Part shown: positions 35,443 through 46,353 of the stretch, one piece after another
Position numbering within the stretch: position 1 is the first letter of the stretch
How the letters are laid out: each line of letters starts with the position of its first letter
Origin: Aquatica leii
Lineage: Eukaryota > Arthropoda > Insecta > Coleoptera > Lampyridae
Assembly (NCBI GenBank): GCA_035610365.1
Contig: CM069432.1
Coordinates: forward strand, 280,799,709 to 280,863,708
DNA: 64,000 nt
Reading direction: 5' to 3'
The notes under the pieces: generated by a model
Told to the model about the DNA's origin: nothing
What the model saw: the letters and a program-made list of their open reading frames with translations, nothing else
The model's database searches: none
Position numbers and translations under genes: made by a program

Positions 35443-36239
35443 AAACATGCCTACCTCAACCAATTAATATAAACAAAATTGACGCGTTCAAATATTGAAA
35501 CAGAAGTTTTATGCATTACTCTAACTAAATTATAATTATTAATTGTAAAATATTGTTACAATCAAACAAAACAAAATAAGTAACACAATAATTATAAGTG
35601 TTTAGTATTTGATCCAATTTAATAATTTAGAAGTAGTTGCGTATACGTGACCTTCACCAAGTGTTCGGTAAGATAATCAAATGCTCGAGTTTTCAAAGAA
35701 AGTCCAATACGTACCAAAAATAATTCTTCTTGAACAAAACAAAAAAACGTAGTAGTATCTAACCAGGGATCTCTGTGGTAATAAAGAGGGTTTCGGGAAA
35801 CATAAAAATCTAATCAGCGATGTAAAGCGTTCAACAATAATTACTGCAACTAAACCAACTTCCTGAATTATGATCCGCTAGATAGCGACAAGCAAAGGAG
35901 TCCAAAATTAATTACCAAACCTCGTAATTTGCTTTTAATTTTACCAAAATGGGTACGTCTACTAATAAAAGTGCGAGCGAACCAAAACTACAATGTCCCA
36001 AAATGGCAATTGACCAGAAAGTGATTTTCACAATATTTAAAACAAAAAAATAATAGGGAATTAATTGTTTGTCATGGAAACCATTTTACATTTAAAACAT
36101 CAAGTACCCAGAAATTTAAAAAAATCTTCAATTATCAACACAACTAGTTCATATTTATATTGTATTCGATTATATGAAATTGAATAAATAGGAGCGTATC
36201 TAACAAAATTTTAGAACGTTACACGTTCTATTGCAGCTT

Positions 36240-36375
36240 TGGGTGGATTTAAACGATGTCTCCCATCCTAATATTTCATCGTTTTGGCGCTTTTTTAACG
36301 TGTTTTATAATTAAGCACCACAAAGTTTACGACCCAATCTTTGAATCAAACTGAGTTAGTCGCTTCCTTTTTCAA
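36240..36375 (+). repeat. Dispersed repeat with TCGTTTTGGCGC core, copy 2
   Basis: Shares GATTTAAAC, TCGTTTTGGCGC, TTGTTTTATAATT-like and CTGAGTTAGTCGCT blocks with 46215-46353 in the same orientation. An inverted partial copy lies at 23911-23975. Confidence 0.55.
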
Positions 36376-36913
36376 GTTACGTTACTTATCTCTCTTAAAT
36401 GACGATCTACTCTAAATTTCAAAACACTTTATTTTATCGAGGCCGATCAAGAGTATTTTTTTTAGTTGAAGGTTTAAGCCGTCCACTAATATTATTGGTG
36501 TGTCTCTATCGTACAGGGTGTAAAAAAATGTACCATACAGTGTTAGCTAGTCCATCTCTAGCTAACTAAATAAGCCGAATGCGAATAAAAGGTTTATGTC
36601 AAAGAGACGTACCTAGTAACCATCACATTAAAAAATTATTAATTTGCGCTTAGTACTTTGACAGTTATTTTAAAACAAATGATTTCCAAAGGCGTCCGTT
36701 TTAAGCACGTATCTCCCTAGAGAGGGTCACAGGACACAGAAAGAAAAATGTATAGGAACGTTTTTATGTATCTTATCTGAACATGGGAGATTGCAAACGA
36801 CACTATAAAGTGATAAACATTTAACTTTATAAAAATTATTATAGTCACTGAGTTCAATCTGTCATATTATATAGTGTTTTTTATAACTTTTAACAACAGT
36901 TATTTACATAAAA

Positions 36914-37015
36914 GTCAGGAAAATCTCACATTACTGAAGAGGAGCTAAATTGAAATACGAGGCACTTTGTGCCGAGTATTTTAAAGCTCCGAGTCAAGTA
37001 AGAGATTTTACTGAC
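36914..37015. repeat. ~100-bp hairpin (foldback)
   Basis: Arms from GTCAG at 36914 and CTGAC ending 37015 pair imperfectly through AATCTC/GAGATT, GAGCT/AGCTC and AAATAC/GTATTT to a perfect core GGCAC-TTT-GTGCC at 36961-36973. It could be a foldback transposon or an RNA hairpin. Confidence 0.6.
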
Positions 37016-37031
37016 GTGTTTTGTATTAAAT

Positions 37032-37240
37032 TTTTCCGGAAATCGTAAAAAAGACGAAATTTACAAATTTTAGAAATTGTTTTTACAAATTCCACAAAAA
37101 TCAAGTTTGTCAATTTTGTTGGCAACTATAGTTACAAAGTATTTTGCGTCTTGTAAAGTCTTTACAGTACTAGTCCGGAAAATTCAATTTTCCTGCGCGT
37201 TAATAAGCAGGAAAATGTTTTCAAGACGATTTCCGGAAAA
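37032..37240. repeat. 209-bp element with perfect 15-bp inverted ends
   Basis: TTTTCCGGAAATCGT at 37032-37046 and its exact inverse at 37226-37240. An internal perfect hairpin ATTTTCCTGC/GCAGGAAAAT lies at 37187-37216, with a nested TCCGGAAA/TTTCCGGA pair around it. Looks like a MITE or foldback element; no duplication was identified. Confidence 0.55.
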
Positions 37241-38700
37241 CTAAAAAAATTGAATATTAATCTGTGAGTTTTGATTTTTGCTGGGTATTAATAAAAGAGT
37301 TTCAAACGTTACTAGAATATTCTCTTTTTACCATTGCTACTATAAACTTTGTTTTACAAAACTCTTCTCATCTACCCAAAAAGATATTTTTAATAAAATA
37401 ACATTTTTCTTCAAAATTTTTGTCATTCAATATTTTATTTTGATATTAAAAATAATATTTTAAAAATTTGTATTAGTTTTAGTTATTCTTATTTATGTAA
37501 ATTGTAGATTAAACTTTACTACTAAAAAAGTTTTTTGTAAACCATGTAAAATACCAACAAGAAGTATCGTGAGAAACCAACAATTTTCTAAAAACTTGCA
37601 TATTCTCTTATAGTATTAATTATAAAAATTGTACTTACTTGTTTATGGAAAAATATACGACTATGGAATAATAAATTGCAGTTGCTGTTTTTAATCCAAG
37701 TTCGATACTAGTTCATGGTTGTATCAAATTCAGATTAAAAAAAAAACTGATCAATCGTTCTTTGTTATCCTTGAACTAAACCATGCGACTTTATTCATAA
37801 GTTGATTCTATAGATTTTATCTGTGTCAACATACAATAAATATATGCAGTACATTAGTAGTTTATAGCCGTAAGTGCATCTAAAAACACCTTGTTAGAGA
37901 CAAACCACACTTGGAATACAGATCATAGAACGCCGGGAATTTCATTCATAATATGAACTTGTTTTTTAATGCATAATAAAATAATCATTTGTTTCATCAT
38001 TATGTACATACATTTGGTAGAGGATTCCACATCATTAAATAAGTAACCTACATATAAAATTCTAAGGAACTGACAAAAAAAACCTACATTAACTATTTAA
38101 GTAGTACGAGTATTTTTTGTTGTTTAAAAAAAATTTAAAAATCTGGACACCCATCAAATTTAGATGTAACTTCAATGCAAAAATAATGACGAAAATTAGG
38201 GGTCCAAATAATTTTCTTACCGCAAATTTATATTCAGCGATCATTATGCACACGACAGACAATTATTTTTGACGTATTCACCTTCGAGTACATTCGCTGA
38301 ACACGAATTGTGAATTATTACATAAATTATAGCATTTAGAAAATTTTGTTTATACTATGCGATTTTTTTTTCATCCGCCACGACCACCTCTTAGACTATT
38401 AAAAACGGATAGATGGTGAAATAAATATTGTTTTTACTGTATTATTATTTAAAATACGTTAGAAATAGTTTACAATCATTTTTTATAAATAGTCGAATGC
38501 ATCAATAATATAATTAAAGATTTTTCAGATTTTTTAATTAACATTTGAAATTTTTGCAAAAACTTTAAATTTTTATTATATCTATCATAAATAAATCTTG
38601 AGATTATTCAAAAGTCATCTACTCCATAGACAAACGACACAATTAGAAAAGGTACGTAGAATAATTTTGAATCAATCAATAAAATAAAATAAAGTTAAAC

Positions 38701-38718
38701 TGGTGACCCCGACGTGAT
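38701..38718 (+). other. tRNA-Trp primer-binding site, orphan
   Basis: TGGTGACCCCGACGTGAT is the exact complement of the last 18 bases of insect tRNA-Trp (ATCACGTCGGGGTCACCA) as I recall it. It marks the 5' end of an LTR retrotransposon on the plus strand; sequence to the left ending GTTAAAC would be the LTR. Only about 240 bases follow before LINE sequence begins, and they hold no recognisable gag. Confidence 0.6.
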
Positions 38719-38959
38719 CACACAAGTGAGAGGAGGAGGGGAGGAGGATGTGTACCCACCAAACCATCCAAATTTACTTGGTTCAAGTTCGCCACATATA
38801 GGATAGAACGATTTAGTATATGTCACTAGAAGTTAAATGAGTCGGGTGGGTCGTGTATCAGGTTCGTGCTTTGCGAACAAGAGGTTCAGCGAGGCTCCTA
38901 CCTTGAGGTTTGTACTTGCACCGCAGGCTTAAAACCAAGTAAAATAAAATTATAATTCC
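38719..38959. other. Leader-like remnant after the tRNA-Trp primer site
   Basis: A purine-rich GAGGAGGAGG tract (near 38731-38748) and GC-richer sequence follow the primer site. No open frame of note is seen. Confidence 0.4.
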
Positions 38960-40194
38960 ATGCACAAATAAACTAATTAGACTCTGATTTACGTTTGACT
39001 CTGGTCTCTTCTAATGAATGCATGAGTACATTGACGTCTGATGCTAGGATAGACTCAGGGAAATCGGGATACGGGTAGACATGGGTTCTTAAAGTCATCA
39101 AACTTCCACCAAGCGAGAATCCTATGTCACGGAGTATCAGAAACACCACACGAAAAGCACCGGTCGTCATCTGCAACGCTAATACGTTTTAAATGACAAC
39201 GGTACCTGCCGTGCGATGTGAGAATTTGGGCGGCCGCTCGTCCCGGATTATTTATGAGACATGTTGATCTAGTCTAGAATATTTAAAACCAATGAATAGG
39301 TGTTACGTCTTTTATGGGATGTATCCCACTGCTGCTCCTCATTCAAGATCAAAGTCTTGAGATGACGCTGGACGACCAAAAAGGAAGGTCTAAGAATTTA
39401 CACGTGCCAGCTCTTACAAGAACTTTGGAGCAGTATAGTTCCTGCAATAGAAGGTGCAGAGAGGAATCTTTTGCCACAACGCACAAGGAATCGACAGGAA
39501 CAGTACGATATGCCGCGAGGATCGTACGGAGGAATAGGGAACATAGGGATGCCAGTTTCCTGACAATGTGGGTATGTCGCAGTTTGTGGTACCAGATGTC
39601 TAAGCCATATGTGAGCATAGGGATGACTGCACTGTTGAAAATGGTCACTAAGGATTTTCTATGTAGGTTTCAGTTACGACGAAAATACTTATAGAATAAG
39701 TGCAAGACAATCTTGCCGTTGTCACCTATATAGGAACAGTGTTTGACGAGCAAAAAGCCTAGGTATTTAAATTTGAAAACCCTTCAAACTGAAATGCCGG
39801 TAATTCGAAAAACCATGTCAACTAAGACAATGAATTTGTTGTTGACAGCCGAGCGAGTCAGAATGTCTAAACACTGTCGTGATTTTGTTTTTAGGTTGTG
39901 TCTGTTATCTGGGGACTCTGTGATAGTGATATCGTCTGCGTCAGCAAAAATGTCACAGTTATCGGACAAGTCTTGTTCTAGTAGGGAATCCTTGTGGACA
40001 GCTTTTTGTCAGTCGTTTTGTGTAGGAAAAACCAGAGACGTTTGTGGAATAAGTGATCGAACCATTCAATAAATAACTGTGAATGGCGCACACGGCGTCA
40101 ACAAGCACTCTCTTAACGACGAGAGGTTCAATTATTGATGGCACCATACGTTATTGAACGCTCCTGAAATGTCTATAAAAATGCATAGTTTATA
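38960..40194 (-). pseudogene. LINE reverse transcriptase, second half
   Basis: Resumes with an FIDISGAFNNVW-type motif (the first catalytic-Asp block) right at the transposon edge. It continues through SCPQGF near 40000, FADADDITIT (degenerate YADD box) at about 39950, and the IPMLTYGLDIWY and AYRTVPVDSLCVV blocks at 39630-39440, to a basic tail ending near 38973. Several frame changes and stops occur. Confidence 0.65.
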
Positions 40195-40714
40195 GGGGAA
40201 GGTCGGGTAGCCCCGGTCGGCGGGTAGCCTCGGTCACTGTAAGTACCAAGCTCCCACGCACACATAGATAAACTTTGCACACTTAAAAACGTTCGCAGCG
40301 CCGCGTGACCAAATAATAGAAACAGTGGTGCGGTGAACATCGAGCGGATAGCAAGTGCCAACTTTTTGATGAAGATTTTTTCGTGCGCCAATTACTTTTT
40401 GAAAGCAGATAAAATATATCAAATCTAAGTACTTTATCATCACTTATTATTAATTATATGTGGTTATTATTGTAGTCAGTGTGCCAGGTTAGATAATTTC
40501 GTTAGCGTAATATGTGGTTCTTCAAAAAAAAAAAATTTAAGATCGAGACGACCGGATACCCCCGGCCACACGGTTTTCGTATAGCCTCGGCCACTTTTTG
40601 GGCGAAGAGTATGAGTGAATTTAACTTATTTAAAAGTTTATTTTTACAACTGAGTGGGTACAATACACTATGGTATGTATACAAAATATTTTTTGATTTT
40701 TAGGTCACTCGGAA

Positions 40715-41886
40715 ATGCCGAAATTTAAAGAAAAAGTTACAAGAAGAGGATATTGGGACGAAAATGTAATAAAACAGGTTATTTTATGCATCAAACAAAA
40801 GAAAATATTGGTAAGAGAAGCGTGCCCAGAAGCACCCTTCAGGACAAGCTGAAAGTGTACAATAGGTAAATTTACAAGCTAAACTGGGGATATTTGATAA
40901 CACATTACGGAAGAACATTCACAGCAGTTATATAATAATATTAAGGATCTGGATAATCGTTTGATGCCACTAACTAGAGTTGAATTTTTGAAATTAGCTT
41001 TTTTGAAAATTGAAAATTCCGCATAGGTTTAACAAAGAAAAGAAAATGGCTGGCAACGATTTTTTTATACAGTTTCTCGAAGAAATATCCAAATATTGTT
41101 CTAAAAATCCTAGAATTGGCCAGCATTGCAAGAGCGGTTGGATTCAACAAGCCTCAAATCGATCGTTTTTATGATCCGCTAAACCAATTACAACAAGAAT
41201 ATAAATTTCCTCCCTCGAAAATTATACTGCAGATGAAACTGGGGTTCCGACTGTCCATAGAAATTAAAAAGTTATTTTTACAAAAAGCAAAAAACAAGTT
41301 GGCAAGTATCACACTGATGTTTGCAATGAGTGCAATTGGCCATTTTGTATCCCCTCTCTTTATTTTCCCCAAAAAAAGGATGGATAAAAATGGCCGTTTG
41401 ATGATTGGAGCTTCACCCAAAAGCATTGTTATTCCACACGAAAGTGGCTGGATGAACGGCGAAGTATTTTTACAGTAGTTACAGCATTTCAAACAGCATG
41501 CGCACCCTGTACTTTTGATTTTAGACGGTCATGGAAGTCACAAAGAGTTGACAGTAATAGAGTATGCTCGTGCAAATACCATTCATATGCTCAGCACTCC
41601 ACCACACACTACTCAAAAGTTGTAACCGCTCGACAGAGTATTTTTCAAGCCATTCAAATCTGCTTTTGCTTCAGCAAGCGCAGTGTGGATGAGAAGCAAT
41701 CCAGGTGCAAAGATCACTGACTTTGACATCGCTGCTTTAGTCAATTCTGCATGTTCTAAGGCAGCTAGATTAGGCATTGCTCAAAGTGGATTAAAATGCT
41801 TAGGAATGTATCCTTTTAATCGGGATATATTTACTGAATTGGATTTTTTGCCATCCCAAATGACAAACGGGTCCAGTATTGACTGA
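40715..41886 (+). pseudogene. pogo-like transposase (HTH plus DDE_1), broken
   Basis: ATG at 40715 starts MPKFKEKVTRRGYWDENVI and VREACPEAP, the pipsqueak-like helix-turn-helix of jerky/pogo transposases. The DDE_1 domain is spread over three frames. ARAVGFNKPQIDRFYDPLNQ starts at about 41125, and an ADETG motif is in another frame near 41230. MFAMSAIGHFVSPLFIFP and HESGWMNGEVFLQ follow, then LILDGHGSHKELTVIEYA (catalytic Asp) near 41520 and CLGMYPFNRDIF near 41800. Stops at 41476 and near 41624 and frame changes make it inactive. Confidence 0.8.
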
Positions 41887-42269
41887 GAATCTACCATACA
41901 ACATCCTAGCTACCAACTAGCCGCTAGCTATCTGCTCCAGTCACCAACCAGCAATAAAATTTCTAACCAACAATTCGCTGCGGCAACATCCCATCCATCA
42001 AATAGCAGCAACCAACTGTCTGCTCCAGTCATCATGCATCCAACTAGTAATAAAAATTTTAACCAACAGTCCACTACTGCAACATTCCATCCCATCAACT
42101 AGCCGCAACCTGCAGTTAGCTTCAACCACCACTGATTCATCGCAGTTTTCAACTAATCAGCATAAGCAGACAGACGTGAGTCCCAATACTTCATATCAGC
42201 TACCAAAATAGTTGTCGCCTTTACCTGATGCATCCAAAAAACGTCTTCAGACGCGTTCGCGAAAAACTC
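41887..42269 (+). pseudogene. pogo-like transposase, low-complexity tail
   Basis: Asn/Gln/Ser/Thr-rich sequence with repeating units (TNNSLRQHPIH-, TNSPLLQHSIP-like) leads to LSPLPDASKKRLQTRSRKT just before the solo LTR. A 'SPLP…KR' block is common near the end of these transposases. Stops are present. Confidence 0.5.
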
Positions 42270-43644
42270 TGTTACGTACATAAATTTAAATAATGCATTA
42301 CCCTGTATATCAGTCTAATTAAAAATCACTTTTATATTTCTTGACGCCATCTATCGGCTTCGTTGGTCACTTTGTATTGAGCCGACGACATCCGGTGACA
42401 GACCGGCATTTTCACTTTAACATCGTACCTGTTAGTACCTATGTCTGCGTGAATTGAATATCGTTTTCAAGAATCATCCACGTGTTGGGACACGATGGAA
42501 ATTAGTAGTTTCTCTTAAATAATTGATTTCATCCACGCAGAGTAAGTGATTTTATTCTTTCTTTAATTAAACGTAATTTTTATGTCTTTTTGGTTAGCGC
42601 CATGTGCCACCTTCATGAATAGGGGTATTCGTATCGGTACATAAAATCCTCAAGGGAAAACTATAATCGAAAGCGGAAGATCTTAATTACTGGATACGAT
42701 TGAATTCTATTCGGAGGCAATAACTTAACCTTGATGACTATCACATTGTTCGGAAGATCTTAATTACTGGATACGATTGAATTCTATTCGGAGGCCATAA
42801 CTTAACCTTGATGATTCTCACCTTGTTCGGAAGATCATAATTATTGGATACGATTGAATTCTATTCGGAGGCAATTACTTAATACCACCATAGGCGTAAC
42901 ATTAATGTAACAGCAGACGATAAGTGTCGGTTCGATTACTGTCCCTTAAATGTGTCTTTATTTGTAGTTTGTGAGTCGCCAGGTAGACACGATTATTTTT
43001 CAGGAAGTTTAATTGCAGGAAGCCATTAGGAAAAACGTTTTTCTGAAGGTCGCCCTGGAATTTTGGTAAGTCACTTTTTCTTGTTCTTATTCATTCGTGT
43101 CGCTACGGTGTATATTCACAACTTACTATAGTTACTAATTGTACGTGCAAATTGACGTGTTGCTTGTGATTGTTACTAAATTAAGTTAAGTAAATGACTT
43201 ATCGCTCGCTGCTTATATCCACCGTAAATTATTATTATTCATGTTACTTATTGATAAAGTTTATATATGTTTTGGTGTCTACACTTTTGGTTGACGTGTA
43301 GTGTAAGTTGCCGATCCTGCGGTTATTCTATTTTGTATATTCTCGCTAATACCTACTTAGATTTGACTATTTAACTCTTACTATATTTATCGTGATAGAG
43401 TAATTAAAGTACAATTGTTATTAACGATTGAGTTTCTTTTCCTTTTATTCGTTTCTTTCAGCAGTTACGAACCTAACATCTAGTTACAAGTTTCTTACCA
43501 TTCTGTTGTGAGCAGGCAGAACTGACTTTGGATAGGCTCTGGCGCTCTTAATTATCTTTTCAATCTTCTCTAGGAACCCTACCCTCTCTCCGACTATTGA
43601 GAGTTGGCCGTGCAGGTTCGTAAAACCACCAAAAACTTGTAACA
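42270..43644 (+). mobile_element. Solo LTR A with ACTC target duplication
   Basis: Begins TGTTACGTACATAAAT and ends AAAACTTGTAACA, flanked by ACTC on both sides (42266-42269 and 43645-43648). It shares its last ~180 bases and several internal blocks with solo LTR B (58730-60188). A GGTAAGT donor-like site lies at about 43075 and a TTTCTTTCAG acceptor-like site at 43452-43461. It interrupts the pogo-like transposase. Length 1375 bp; the retroelement family is unknown. Confidence 0.8.
42674..42886 (+). repeat. 77-bp minisatellite, about 2.75 copies, within solo LTR A
   Basis: CGGAAGATCTTAATTACTGG starts at 42674 and 42751, and a variant with CATAATTATTGG at 42828. Each is followed by ATACGATTGAATTCTATTCG and a TAACTTAACC block. 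The spacing is exactly 77 bases twice. Confidence 0.9.
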
Positions 43645-43707
43645 ACTCAATGAAGCAAAATTCTCAATTCTTTGCTATACAAATACACATTGGTAGAGAA
43701 AGTCAAA

Positions 43708-43850
43708 GATACAAAAACCTTTGAAGAAAACTGGATACAGTGCGATAAATTTAAAGACTGGGCGCACGATGACTGTGTATGCATCGATGGAGCGCAATCT
43801 TACTATTATTGCAACGTATGCACTGCAAAAGAAGGATTTGGTCATCATTA
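43708..43850 (+). pseudogene. pogo-like transposase PHD-type zinc tail
   Basis: In the frame reading KTFEENWIQC, the sequence continues with a WAHDDC block and YYYCNVC, the spacing of the PHD-like zinc finger that closes some insect pogo/jerky transposases. Its first Cys pair is incomplete (CDKF in place of C-x-x-C). A 61-codon frame at 43721-43906 overlaps it in another phase and is probably a shadow. Confidence 0.55.
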
Positions 43851-44072
43851 ATAAGTGTGGCCGGAGCTACCGGCCAAAATCTTTTTTGCCGAAAATTAAA
43901 GACTGAACGTGAGACATGATTTAAGTTAAGTTTGTGAAATTATCGGACTGTTATGTTAATTAAACTACTTTAAATATGTTATAATTATTGTTTACGTTCA
44001 AAATTAAAGTCTAATTCTGTTGATTGAATATTTTAGTTTTGCTTGTGTGTTCGTGGCTACCCGAGCTTCCCC

Positions 44073-44985
44073 TACTTGGAGATGTTCGTTTGTACTTTCG
44101 TCATTAACTTACGATTAGCGCTTGTCGTCGATTTGCCGGGAACGAAGCCGTACTGGCTGGGATGGAATAATCTTTGTGAAAGAATATTTTCATGTATTTT
44201 CTTTAACAGTACTCGTTCGAAAAGTTTACCAAGTTCAGAAAGTAGCGTAATTGGACGATACGAATTGGGGTTAGCAAGATCTTTCATACAACTGTTGAGA
44301 ATCGTTATTAGCCTAATTGGAAAATACCCGCATTGAACACAAGAGTTGATTAGATCAATAAACGTAGAAGAGAAGGAATCTTGTACAACTGTTCTTAGTA
44401 CGTTACAGTGTACTCCGTCGGGTCGGGAAGCTTTATTCTTAGGAATTCTGCTAGCTACCGACGCTGTATCCTCTTATATAACCACCCAGTCTTGTCGGGA
44501 TTCAATATTTGCAAAAGATCGGGATCTATTTCGGGCTTGCTAAGGACTTAATTGTGTCGTGCTCTGTGAAAGTGTATCAGTCAGCGTCCCAAACATAGTT
44601 GGATAATAAGGAACTTTTGTGAAGATATCCTATAAACTAATCTCGAGCTAAATTTAGCTAGTTTAGGCACTGAGTTTTTAGCTCTGCTAGGACTTTTTGA
44701 GTATGCTTTCTTAAGCAACGTACGACTCAAGTTAACCTATGTAGCTTTGGACTCGACCACGGTACACCACCTCTAGAATTCGAGCGAACTCGGTTTGAGT
44801 CATTTTTGGCTAGATTCGAGGATCATCCTGGTCAGCTTATCAATGGAGACGTCAATAGAATTAGGATCGTGACACTTAGCTCCACGTGAAAGATAAGTAG
44901 GAAGTAGGGCGCTGACAACTGTGTTCACATTGACAGGATCTATACGTATGATATCAAGGATACGCTTAGAGATTGAAACCGGTCG
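44073..44985 (-). pseudogene. LINE reverse transcriptase, first half
   Basis: Traces from about 44985 (RIDPVNVNTVVSALLPTYLS) lead into PKNKASRPDGVHCNVLRTVV and LINSCVQCGYFP. The best-kept frame, 44287-44072, reads LANPNSYRPITLLSELGKL and FHPSQYGFVPGKSTTSA, the finger and motif 1-2 region of LINE reverse transcriptases. It ends exactly at the pogo-like transposon boundary. Confidence 0.7.
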
Positions 44986-45253
44986 AGGATCCGTTAAATC
45001 AAAACGTATCAGTCACTTTCAATCACCTCCAGTTAGAAATTTTTCTAGCTAAGAGCCTTTTTACACAAAGTTTTATATTAAACTATTTACACAGGCGCGA
45101 CCACCGATTTAGCAGCGCCACGGTGGCCAAATCCCACCGAAAAGCTCCACGTGCCACCATTAGCAATACATGTTTTTAAATGTTCACACGAGACACTTCA
45201 GTGTCGTCGCAGCGGCGCCTAGATAAACAATTGCTGCGTAGCTGCCTACAGAG

Positions 45254-45353
45254 ATGGATGTGACCGTGGATACGGAAGATTTTATAGGTAAAATTGAACA
45301 ATTCCCTGCTATTTGAGACACGTCGTCGAATGATTATAGTAATAAAGCGTTAT
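45254..45353 (+). pseudogene. MADF-domain start, Harbinger accessory protein fragment
   Basis: From ATG 45254 the frame reads MDVTVDTEDFIGKIEQFPAI, then a TGA where the family has Trp, then DTSSNDYSNKALC. MADF domains open with this EDFI-IE-PA-W-D-YSN pattern. Only about 33 codons remain. Harbinger transposons carry such a Myb/MADF protein beside the nuclease; other Harbinger pieces lie at 50.1-51.1 kb. Confidence 0.5.
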
Positions 45354-46214
45354 GTTAAAAATTTGGTATGTTAAAAATTTTTGAGTATAAAATTTGTTTT
45401 CAAAAACGCCCACTTTTTGATATGACAGTCATGCGTTATAACTTTTGACAGCTAGAATTTTTCAACGGAAGAAAAACCAGTTTTCCGGTGTCCGTGCTAC
45501 ACTTCACATGTATGCTTTACTGTAAGCGCTCCGCGACGTTTTCACTTCTAAAAATTTCACAAGCATCTGTGTTATAAGTGGGTGTATTATTATCGCTGCA
45601 TTTGTGTTAGTTTCCTGGGGTAAGCAATAACACATCTTTTTGTGATTTACGTTGGATTTCCCGTAATTGTCTTAGCGTTTTACAATAACACCACGTGTTA
45701 GGCTAAGTAGGTAGGATTCATGAGTAATCCATTATTTTCCGCAGGAGGCTATACTCAGAAGCACGAACAAAAAGAGGCTCTCGCTCAATTAGGCCACTTC
45801 CGAAACAAAATCCACTTGCATTTAAGAAAGTGAATGCTTGACGTATTTAATTCGGATTCATTGTTTGTTCATAAGCAACTTGATTGTGATACGATTCTAT
45901 TTCTAATCTTTGCTTCATTTCTTTAGCGATTTTAGGGGATGGTTAGAGCGTGCGATAGCTATTTGCATGGACGACGGTAAGTAATCCTTTATTTCTTTTA
46001 CTTGTCAGTAATTTGTATATTATATGTGTGCCTACTCTTTAGGACTTGTATCAACGCTATTACTGTGATGTTTATAGAATTATTACTTGTCGCTATATAT
46101 GTACATAATTCTGCCTTGCTGACATAATACCTTTTTTTAACCTCTATTTGTCTTCTTATTAGCAAAAATAAATATAGTTGTCTTTATAATCAGTGTCTTG
46201 TTATTTATTCTGTT

Positions 46215-46353
46215 TCAGTGTTAGATAGATTTAAACAGTGTCTATCATTTTAGTTTCTAATCGTTTTGGCGCCTTTTTAATTTGTTTTATAATTTAGCAT
46301 CACGAAACTTACGACCGAAACCTCTGAATTCAACTGAGTTAGTCGCTAGCAAC
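46215..46353 (+). repeat. Dispersed repeat with TCGTTTTGGCGC core, copy 3
   Basis: Matches 36240-36375 (GATTTAAAC, TCGTTTTGGCGCC, TTTGTTTTATAATTTAGCA and ACTGAGTTAGTCGCT blocks). An inverted partial copy lies at 23911-23975. Confidence 0.55.

Larger units (their letters stand above)
35443..38700. other. AT-rich non-coding stretch with foldback sequences and a likely LTR at its right end
   Basis: No gene is visible. 36240-36375 is a copy of a dispersed repeat also seen at 46215-46353. Two palindromic structures lie at 36914-37015 and 37032-37240. The last few hundred bases before 38701 should be an LTR, because a tRNA-Trp primer site follows immediately. Confidence 0.5.
40195..44072 (+). mobile_element. 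pogo-like (Tc1/mariner superfamily) DNA transposon with TA duplication
   Basis: The ends are GGGGAAGGTCGGGTAGCC (40195) and GGCTACCCGAGCTTCCCC (ending 44072), inverted with one difference, each flanked by TA (40193-40194 and 44073-44074). The left end repeats the motif GGGTAGCC as a series (40206-40237). Inside lie a DDE_1-type transposase (40715-41886) and its PHD-like tail (43708-43850), separated by a solo LTR. The element is 3878 bp including the 1375-bp LTR, so the original length was about 2.5 kb. Confidence 0.85.
38960..44985 (-). mobile_element. R1-like LINE split by a pogo-like transposon
   Basis: Minus-strand LINE reverse transcriptase whose first part lies at 44985-44073 and second part at 40194-38960. 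The two parts join at the TA target site of the intervening transposon. Both parts are degenerate and the 5' half (endonuclease) is not visible. The carboxy-terminal region (PMLTYGLDIWYHKL, LRTILAAYRTVPVDSL) fits R1/Loa-type LINEs, which have an analogous AYRT block after the RT. Confidence 0.65.

Noticed and set aside
39314-40072. Plus-strand frames of 109-126 codons
   Set aside because: They lie opposite the LINE reverse transcriptase second half and show no domain.
43721-43906. 61-codon frame as an independent gene
   Set aside because: It overlaps the PHD-like tail of the pogo-like transposase in another phase and has no similarity of its own.
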